Shown here: piece by piece, positions 30,886-35,599 of the stretch | Layout of the letters: each line of letters begins with the position of its first letter | Position numbering within the stretch: the first letter of the stretch is position 1 | DNA from: Clostridiaceae bacterium | GTDB taxonomy: Bacteria; Bacillota; Clostridia; Lachnospirales; Lachnospiraceae | Assembly: GCA_021200535.1 (NCBI GenBank) | Contig: JAJQGL010000014.1 | Coordinates: 1 to 35,599 of the forward strand | Reading direction: 5' to 3' | DNA: 35,599 nucleotides | Notes under the pieces: generated by a model | Told to the model about the DNA's origin: nothing | Databases searched by the model: none | The model's input: only the letters and a program-made list of their open reading frames with translations | Position numbers and translations under genes: made by a program

Positions 30886-32154
30886 CTAATGTGTCAGTTT
30901 CTCATGCAATTCCGGGAAAAGCTCCACACTCCTGGTCAGAATCCCATTGACATACGCTATGAAAATTCCATAATTCACGATGGGCACTGCCTGTTCATTT
31001 GCCCGGAATATGCGGTGCTTCATCTCCTTTTCATGCAGTGTACAGCCGCCGCAATGGATGACCAGCCGATACCCCGACAAATCCGCTGGGAAATGAATTC
31101 CGCTGCAGGTTTCAATGAGCAGTTCCTTTCCCGTATATTTCCGCAGCCATCCGGGAATCTTCACGGTACCGATATCATCACACTGCCTGCGGTGCGTACA
31201 GCCTTCTGCAATCAGGACCCGGTCCCCGTCCTGCAGACTTTCCACTGCAGTCACCCCTTCAACCAGCTTCTGCAGATTGCCCTTATGCCTTGCAAACAAA
31301 ATAGAAAAAGAAGTCAGCAAAATATTCTCCGGCACAATCGCAGAAACCTCTTTAAATGCCTGCGAATCCGTCACAACCATTTTCACAGTGCCCGCCAGAC
31401 GCTCCAGGGCTGCCGCCAGCTCCGGCACCTGTGTAACCACTGCAACTGCCCGGCTGTCCAGAATATCCCTGATCACCTGTTGCTGCGGCATGATCAGCCT
31501 GCCCTTTGGCGCCGCTGAATCTACCGGAACGACCAGAACAATCACATCACCCTGCCGGATAAAATCGCCTATAATGTGCAGCCGTTCATCCTGCTCGGGC
31601 ATCTGGCAAACCAAAGTGTCCTTCAGCTCTTCAAAGCCTGTTTTCTGTTTACAGCTGACAAGATTCACCGGAACCGACGGATTTTTTCCCTCCAGTTTTC
31701 TGCGGAGTTCCTGCGCTTTTTCTATTTCCATGCGGTCCGCCTGATTCAGAACAATGCTATACGGAATGTTCTTTTCTTCCACCAGCCTAATAATGTCTAA
31801 TGCCTCCTGCGGCAATCCTCTTTCTGTCTCCAAATCGCTGTCTGAAACCTCTGTAATATCAACAACAATCAATGCAATATCCGTTTTATTTAAAACAGAG
31901 ATTGCTCTTTGAACCCTTTTTTGTCCAAGCTCTCCCTCATCATCAAGCCCCGGCGTGTCAATCAGCATACAAGGCCCCAGCGGCAAAATCTCCATTGCTT
32001 TGGAAACCGGATCGGTTGTCGTCCCTTTCGTATCGGAAACAATCGCTACCGGCTGCCCCGTGATTCCATTAATCACGCTCGATTTTCCGGCATTTCTCTT
32101 TCCAAACAATGCAATCTGTATGCGGTCTCCCCCCGGTGTCTGATGTAAGCTCAT
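30886..32154 (-). CDS. hydF: [FeFe]-hydrogenase H-cluster maturation GTPase HydF
   Basis: HydF is the scaffold on which the di-iron part of the H-cluster is built by HydE and HydG before transfer to the hydrogenase. The N-terminal GTPase domain has Walker A GKRNAGKSS (18-26), switch TKGTTTD and DTPGLDD. The C-terminal cluster domain has the motif CTH (Cys319, His321), 45 residues, then HCGGC (367-371), which matches the HydF pattern CxH-x(44-53)-HCxxC. The 422-aa length is typical. AAGGG precedes the ATG. HydE, HydG and the hydrogenase are not here, so hydF is unlinked. It follows proA by 69 bases. Confidence 0.96.
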   Translation of the reverse strand: MSLHQTPGGDRIQIALFGKRNAGKSSVINGITGQPVAIVSDTKGTTTDPVSKAMEILPLGPCMLIDTPGLDDEGELGQKRVQRAISVLNKTDIALIVVDITEVSDSDLETERGLPQEALDIIRLVEEKNIPYSIVLNQADRMEIEKAQELRRKLEGKNPSVPVNLVSCKQKTGFEELKDTLVCQMPEQDERLHIIGDFIRQGDVIVLVVPVDSAAPKGRLIMPQQQVIRDILDSRAVAVVTQVPELAAALERLAGTVKMVVTDSQAFKEVSAIVPENILLTSFSILFARHKGNLQKLVEGVTAVESLQDGDRVLIAEGCTHRRQCDDIGTVKIPGWLRKYTGKELLIETCSGIHFPADLSGYRLVIHCGGCTLHEKEMKHRIFRANEQAVPIVNYGIFIAYVNGILTRSVELFPELHEKLTH

Positions 32155-32223
32155 ATTGCCCTTCTTTCCTGCGCTGCCCGTCTGCGCATTCCTTTTGATT
32201 ACACTCTGTTAATTTGTGTTTGT

Positions 32224-33471
32224 TTAACGAATCTGTCCGTCTCCATTGATCAGATATTTCATCGTTGTCAGTTCCTTTAATCCCATCGGTCCCCTGACAT
32301 GCAGCTTCTGCGTTGAAATTCCAATCTCTGCGCCCAGCCCAAATTCGCCGCCATCCGTAAATCTGGTAGAACAATTTACATAAACGCACGCAGAGTCCAC
32401 TTCTTTTTGGAATTTTCTGGCATGGCTATAATCCTCTGTCACAATACATTCCGAATGCCCTGTCGTATATTTCCGGATATGCTCAATCGCTTCCTCTACA
32501 GAATCAACAACCTTAATCGAAATAATATAGTCTAAAAATTCTGTCGCATAATCATCCTCCGTTGCCGGAATAACACTGTCCCCCAAAATTTGAGCTGTGC
32601 GTTCGCAGCCGCGGATTTCCACCTGATGCTGGTCCAGCTTCTCTTTCAGCATTGGCAGAAAGCTGGCAGCTACATCTTTATGTACCAGACAGCTCTCCAG
32701 GGCATTGCAGACACTTGGGCGCTGCGTTTTTCCATTGTCCGTGATCGCAACTGCCATTTCCAGGTCGGCAGGGCTGTCCACATAAATATGGCAGTTTCCG
32801 GTGCCAGTTTCAATCACCGGCACAGTAGCATTTTTGACAATGGCCTGTATCAATCCGGCTCCGCCCCTTGGAATCAGTACGTCAATATAATCATTGGCAC
32901 GCATCATTTCTGTTGAAACCTCTCTTGATGTGTCCTCCACAAGCTGCACCGTTTCTTTCGCAAAACCACATTCCTCCACTGCCTGCTGCATCAGCTGCAT
33001 CAAAATCTTATTCGAATGAATCGCCTCCTTGCCGCCCCGCAGAATGGCAGCATTCCCGCTCTTAATACAAAGCGCCGCCGCATCCACTGTAACATTCGGC
33101 CTGGATTCATAGATAATCCCGATAACGCCCATTGGCACCCTGACCTTTGTAATCTGCATGCCGTTTGGCCGGACAGATCCCTGAAGGATTTCCCCCACCG
33201 GATCCTCAAGCCCCACCAGCTGCAGGCAAGCGTCAGCGATACCGTCAATCCGCTCTTCCGACAGGCGCAGGCGGTCAACCATGACTTCCGTGATTCCGTT
33301 GTCCCGCGCACTGGCAATATCCTTTTCGTTTTCCGCAAGAATCTGGGGAACATTTGCCCTTAACCTGTCAGCTATTCTCTGCAAAACCATGTTTTTTTTC
33401 GATGTAGACGCAGCCGCTATTTTCCTTTTTGCCGCAACCGCCTTTTGTCCCAGCTCATCAATATAACTCAT
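32224..33471 (-). CDS. proA: Gamma-glutamyl phosphate reductase
   Basis: ProA reduces gamma-glutamyl phosphate to glutamate semialdehyde with NADPH, the second step of proline synthesis. The 415-aa aldehyde dehydrogenase-fold protein has the N-terminal AVAAKRKIA, the YESRPNVTVDAAALCIKSGN segment, ETGTGNCHIYVD and the catalytic Cys255 in QRPSVCNALE. GAGG six bases upstream supports the ATG at 33471; an in-frame start at 33498 lacks a site. proB, the usual partner, is absent from the window. The start region lies beside the repeat-rich DegV 3' end. Confidence 0.96.
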   Translation of the reverse strand: MSYIDELGQKAVAAKRKIAAASTSKKNMVLQRIADRLRANVPQILAENEKDIASARDNGITEVMVDRLRLSEERIDGIADACLQLVGLEDPVGEILQGSVRPNGMQITKVRVPMGVIGIIYESRPNVTVDAAALCIKSGNAAILRGGKEAIHSNKILMQLMQQAVEECGFAKETVQLVEDTSREVSTEMMRANDYIDVLIPRGGAGLIQAIVKNATVPVIETGTGNCHIYVDSPADLEMAVAITDNGKTQRPSVCNALESCLVHKDVAASFLPMLKEKLDQHQVEIRGCERTAQILGDSVIPATEDDYATEFLDYIISIKVVDSVEEAIEHIRKYTTGHSECIVTEDYSHARKFQKEVDSACVYVNCSTRFTDGGEFGLGAEIGISTQKLHVRGPMGLKELTTMKYLINGDGQIR

Positions 33472-33535
33472 ATGCTTCCTCTTTTCTGCGCTGTTCATTT
33501 TTTGATATCATGTCCACAGCGCACAGACATAACAA

Positions 33536-33639
33536 TCGCTTTGCCGTATGCAATCAACTTATTGCATGAAACCGGTTTGTTTCATGAAACCGGTTTCATG
33601 AAGTCGCTTTGCTGCATGCAATCGCTTTGCTGCATGCAA
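33536..33639. repeat. 18-bp tandem repeats and 22-bp perfect palindrome
   Basis: TCGCTTTGCTGCATGCAA is repeated exactly head-to-tail at 33604-33621 and 33622-33639, and a diverged copy lies at 33536-33553. CATGAAACCGGTTT occurs at 33565-33578 and 33583-33596. The bases 33581-33602 form a perfect 22-bp palindrome centred on ACCGGT. The DegV stop codon lies inside the palindrome, and the 18-mers encode its C-terminal repeat. Confidence 0.9.
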
Positions 33640-34480
33640 TCGCAAGCGATCCGGCTCCAATATGGCATCCAACACTAAGGGACAGCGGCTGCACCACGAC
33701 ATCATCTGCCGCAAAACGCTCCCGTATCATGGAAGCAAATTCATTTGCCGCATCCTCGTTGTGGCTGTGGGCCACCGCAAAATGAATCTGTTCCTTCTGT
33801 TCCATCCCGCCAAAACGATTCACCACGTCGCTCTCCATAGCGTCTAACATTTTTTCAATACCCTGTTTTTTGGTCCGCGCAATCGAATATGCATCCAGCT
33901 TCTCTCCCTGAATCTGCAGCACAGGCTTTAGCCGCAGTGCCGAGCCAAGCGCAGCGGCAGCGGCTGTCACCCTGCCGCCCTTTTTTAAGTATTTTAATGT
34001 GTCAAGCATAATATAAATGCTGGAATCCATCTTGACGCGTTCCAGGTATTTTTTAATCTCATCAGCCGTCATGCCCCGCCCTGCTAACTCCATTGCATCC
34101 AAAACGGACTGCCGCTGCGTAACTGAAATCCGTTGATTATCCACCACGCAGACTGCGCCGTGATAGTCACGCGCAAGCAGTGCAGCTGTCTCACAGGAGC
34201 TTGACAGACCGCTTGACATCGGGATATAAACAATATTGTCATATTCCTGTAAAAGTTCATCCCAGCCTTTCGTCAGTGTCTCCGGAGACGGCTGTGACGT
34301 CGAAATATCCACATCCTGCTTCAGCCGCTCGTAAAATTCTTCCTGAGTCAGGCTGATATCTTCATAATAAAGTTCTCCATCAATTAAAAACGGCATCGGT
34401 ATCACCCGGATTCCAAGCTGCTTTGCTTCGCTCTGGGTAATGCCGCTGTTGCTGTCAGTCATAATTGCAATTTTACTCAT
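33596..34480 (-). CDS. DegV family fatty-acid-binding protein
   Basis: DegV proteins bind fatty acids; in Firmicutes, FakB members of this family present them to the kinase FakA. The 294-aa protein starts SKIAIMTDSNSGI, and has the TSQPSPETL motif and the SSGLSSSCETA segment, which line the lipid pocket. A late conserved region is SVGCHIGAGSLAI. The C-terminus IACSKAIACSKATS is unusual: an 18-bp repeat encodes a duplicated six-residue tail. GAGGTG five bases upstream supports the ATG at 34480; a longer in-frame reading to 34627 runs into the divergent promoter. It has a strong promoter of its own. No fakA is nearby. Confidence 0.93.
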   Translation of the reverse strand: MSKIAIMTDSNSGITQSEAKQLGIRVIPMPFLIDGELYYEDISLTQEEFYERLKQDVDISTSQPSPETLTKGWDELLQEYDNIVYIPMSSGLSSSCETAALLARDYHGAVCVVDNQRISVTQRQSVLDAMELAGRGMTADEIKKYLERVKMDSSIYIMLDTLKYLKKGGRVTAAAAALGSALRLKPVLQIQGEKLDAYSIARTKKQGIEKMLDAMESDVVNRFGGMEQKEQIHFAVAHSHNEDAANEFASMIRERFAADDVVVQPLSLSVGCHIGAGSLAIACSKAIACSKATS

Positions 34481-34511
34481 AAACACCTCATCATTTTTTA
34501 ATTTGTCATTT

Positions 34512-34540
34512 ATTATAAACGAATCTGCACGGAAATACAA
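34512..34540 (-). promoter_or_regulatory. Sigma-A promoter of the DegV gene
   Basis: On the minus strand TTGTAT (34535-34540) and a consensus TATAAT (34512-34517) are 17 bases apart, 31 bases before the start codon. Confidence 0.8.
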
Positions 34541-34586
34541 CCGCAGTGCAGCCGCCCAAAATTTTACACTTTTTCTTATTTTCTCC

Positions 34587-34615
34587 TTGCACGCTTTCCT
34601 GCTGCGTAGTATGAT
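34587..34615 (+). promoter_or_regulatory. Sigma-A promoter of the DUF3881 gene
   Basis: TTGCAC (34587-34592) and TATGAT (34610-34615) are 17 bases apart, 38 bases before the ATG at 34654. It diverges from the DegV promoter. Confidence 0.75.
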
Positions 34616-34653
34616 ATTTTCAAACATCCGGGATTTTGGAAAGGGTTATTTAT

Positions 34654-35535
34654 ATGCATCGTTTTTTAAGGGCTATCGGCTTTAGCCATATTCAAAGCCG
34701 TCGTGAACTGGAACCTGTTCTTGGAAAAATCATGCAGGATCCAGACAAAAAACATAAAATCAGGCTGACGCCAGAGTGCCAATATACAGAATTTTCAATG
34801 GAATTTTGCAATCAGATGGGAATCACCCTGCGCGGCGAGTATGATAAAAGAGGCTTCTTTTATATGGAACATTATTTTCCATACTGTGAGAGCCGTCTCA
34901 TCACTTCCTGTGAAGATATCAGCGTAAATAAAAGAGTGGATACCAATGCCTTTACCGGTATGTGTGATGATCTGCGCATGGGAATCTCCCTGATTTTTTA
35001 TCTCCAGAATGCAGTGGATTATCTGGCGCTGCGCTGTGCCGATAATACACCGCACAAAGCGCGCCTGACCCTGTCCGGTTTATCCCTGCAGGGCAGAATT
35101 CTGCTCGGCGTCTACCATGACACAATGGCGGACGAACTTCACCAAAGGCGAATCCACCGCCGCAGCGGACTGATTGCCAGAGCTAAAAACGGAGATCAGA
35201 ATGCAATTAACGACCTTACCATTGAGGATATCGACACCTCCTCCAAAATTCAAAGCCGCATTCAAAACGAAGATCTGTATTCGATTGTAGAAACCAGCTT
35301 CATTCCATATGGCTCTGAATCAGACCACTATTCGATCCTGGGAACGATTATCAACTGGTCAGATAACAAAAACCGGTTAACCGGGGAAACCGTCTGTCAG
35401 CTGTTAATAAATTGCAATGATGTGTTAATTACTGTCTGCATCAACCGTGGAGATCTCTTTGGCGAGCCGATGATCGGCAGACGCTTCAAGGGCGTGATCT
35501 GGATGCAGGGACATGCTGATTTTTCAAAGCTGTAA
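34654..35535 (+). CDS. DUF3881 family protein
   Basis: A 293-aa soluble protein of unknown function, of a type I associate with Lachnospiraceae (DUF3881). It begins MHRFLRAIGFSHIQSRREL and has the segments GEYDKRGFFYMEHYFPYC, RCADNTPHKARLTLSGLS and EDLYSIVETSFIPYGSESDHYSILG. No transmembrane segment or signal peptide is seen. The ATG at 34654 has GGAAAGGG eight bases upstream, while an in-frame TTG at 34636 overlaps that site. It has its own promoter and is divergent from DegV; 64 bases remain after its stop with no feature seen. Confidence 0.85.
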   Translation: MHRFLRAIGFSHIQSRRELEPVLGKIMQDPDKKHKIRLTPECQYTEFSMEFCNQMGITLRGEYDKRGFFYMEHYFPYCESRLITSCEDISVNKRVDTNAFTGMCDDLRMGISLIFYLQNAVDYLALRCADNTPHKARLTLSGLSLQGRILLGVYHDTMADELHQRRIHRRSGLIARAKNGDQNAINDLTIEDIDTSSKIQSRIQNEDLYSIVETSFIPYGSESDHYSILGTIINWSDNKNRLTGETVCQLLINCNDVLITVCINRGDLFGEPMIGRRFKGVIWMQGHADFSKL

Positions 35536-35599
35536 AGCGGACAAAACCTAGTACATCGTACTTAAATAACGTGTGCAAATAATTAGATGGTGGTTTCAT

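Overview
The window looks like chromosomal DNA of a gut-type Lachnospiraceae (Clostridia, Bacillota). This rests on gene content: a DUF3881-type protein, an ireB-ruvX-DUF1292-RNase J-YlbF block, HydF, an HPr-like protein, strong AGGAGG ribosome binding sites and sigma-A-type promoters. The genus cannot be assigned from the sequence alone. I saw no rRNA, tRNA, CRISPR array, IS element or prophage.

Region 1 (1-7.2 kb) is an accessory catabolic island. A plus-strand operon encodes a signal-less Cys-type arylsulfatase and a complete NitT/TauT-type ABC importer (lipoprotein, permease, ATPase). It is preceded by a 18-bp direct repeat and a candidate promoter, and closed by a strong terminator. A convergent cytosolic GH29 alpha-L-fucosidase follows. 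Together they suggest uptake and intracellular desulfation of small sulfate esters beside fucose release.

Region 2 (7.2-18.8 kb, mostly minus strand) is a housekeeping RNA-biology region. It runs ireB-ruvX-DUF1292-rnj-ylbF-short mltG-trmR-trhP, then mtaB, then rsmE-nifS-thiI. Four tRNA modification enzymes sit here (wobble U34 hydroxylation and methylation, ms2t6A37, s4U8). A small plus-strand HPr-like protein, with its own strong promoter and terminator, sits between mtaB and thiI. It has Ser where HPr has the phosphorylated His15.

Region 3 (18.9-23.8 kb) holds an orphan FliD-C-terminus-like poly-Ser protein divergent from a Cof-type HAD phosphatase, an unknown membrane protein, a stand-alone REC-HPt protein and an aldose 1-epimerase with its own promoter.

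Region 4 (23.8-30.8 kb, minus strand) appears to be a single long transcription unit: yigZ, rarA, a small membrane protein, PAP2, a flippase-like protein, pssA, psd and an Orn/Lys/Arg decarboxylase. It links phosphatidylethanolamine synthesis to other membrane functions. Region 5 (30.9-35.6 kb) holds hydF, proA, a DegV protein, and a divergent DUF3881 protein.

The most unusual signal is in the spacers. There is a two-copy ~74-bp interspersed hairpin repeat, a 21-bp tandem array, a 93-bp insertion between rsmE and nifS flanked by a 19-bp direct repeat, ~40-bp tandem copies of the DUF1292 3' end, a 37-bp tandem copy of the psd 3' end that creates a second in-frame start for the next gene, and 18-bp tandem repeats plus a 22-bp perfect palindrome that extend the DegV C-terminus. 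Gene boundaries in this genome appear to collect small duplications and structured elements.
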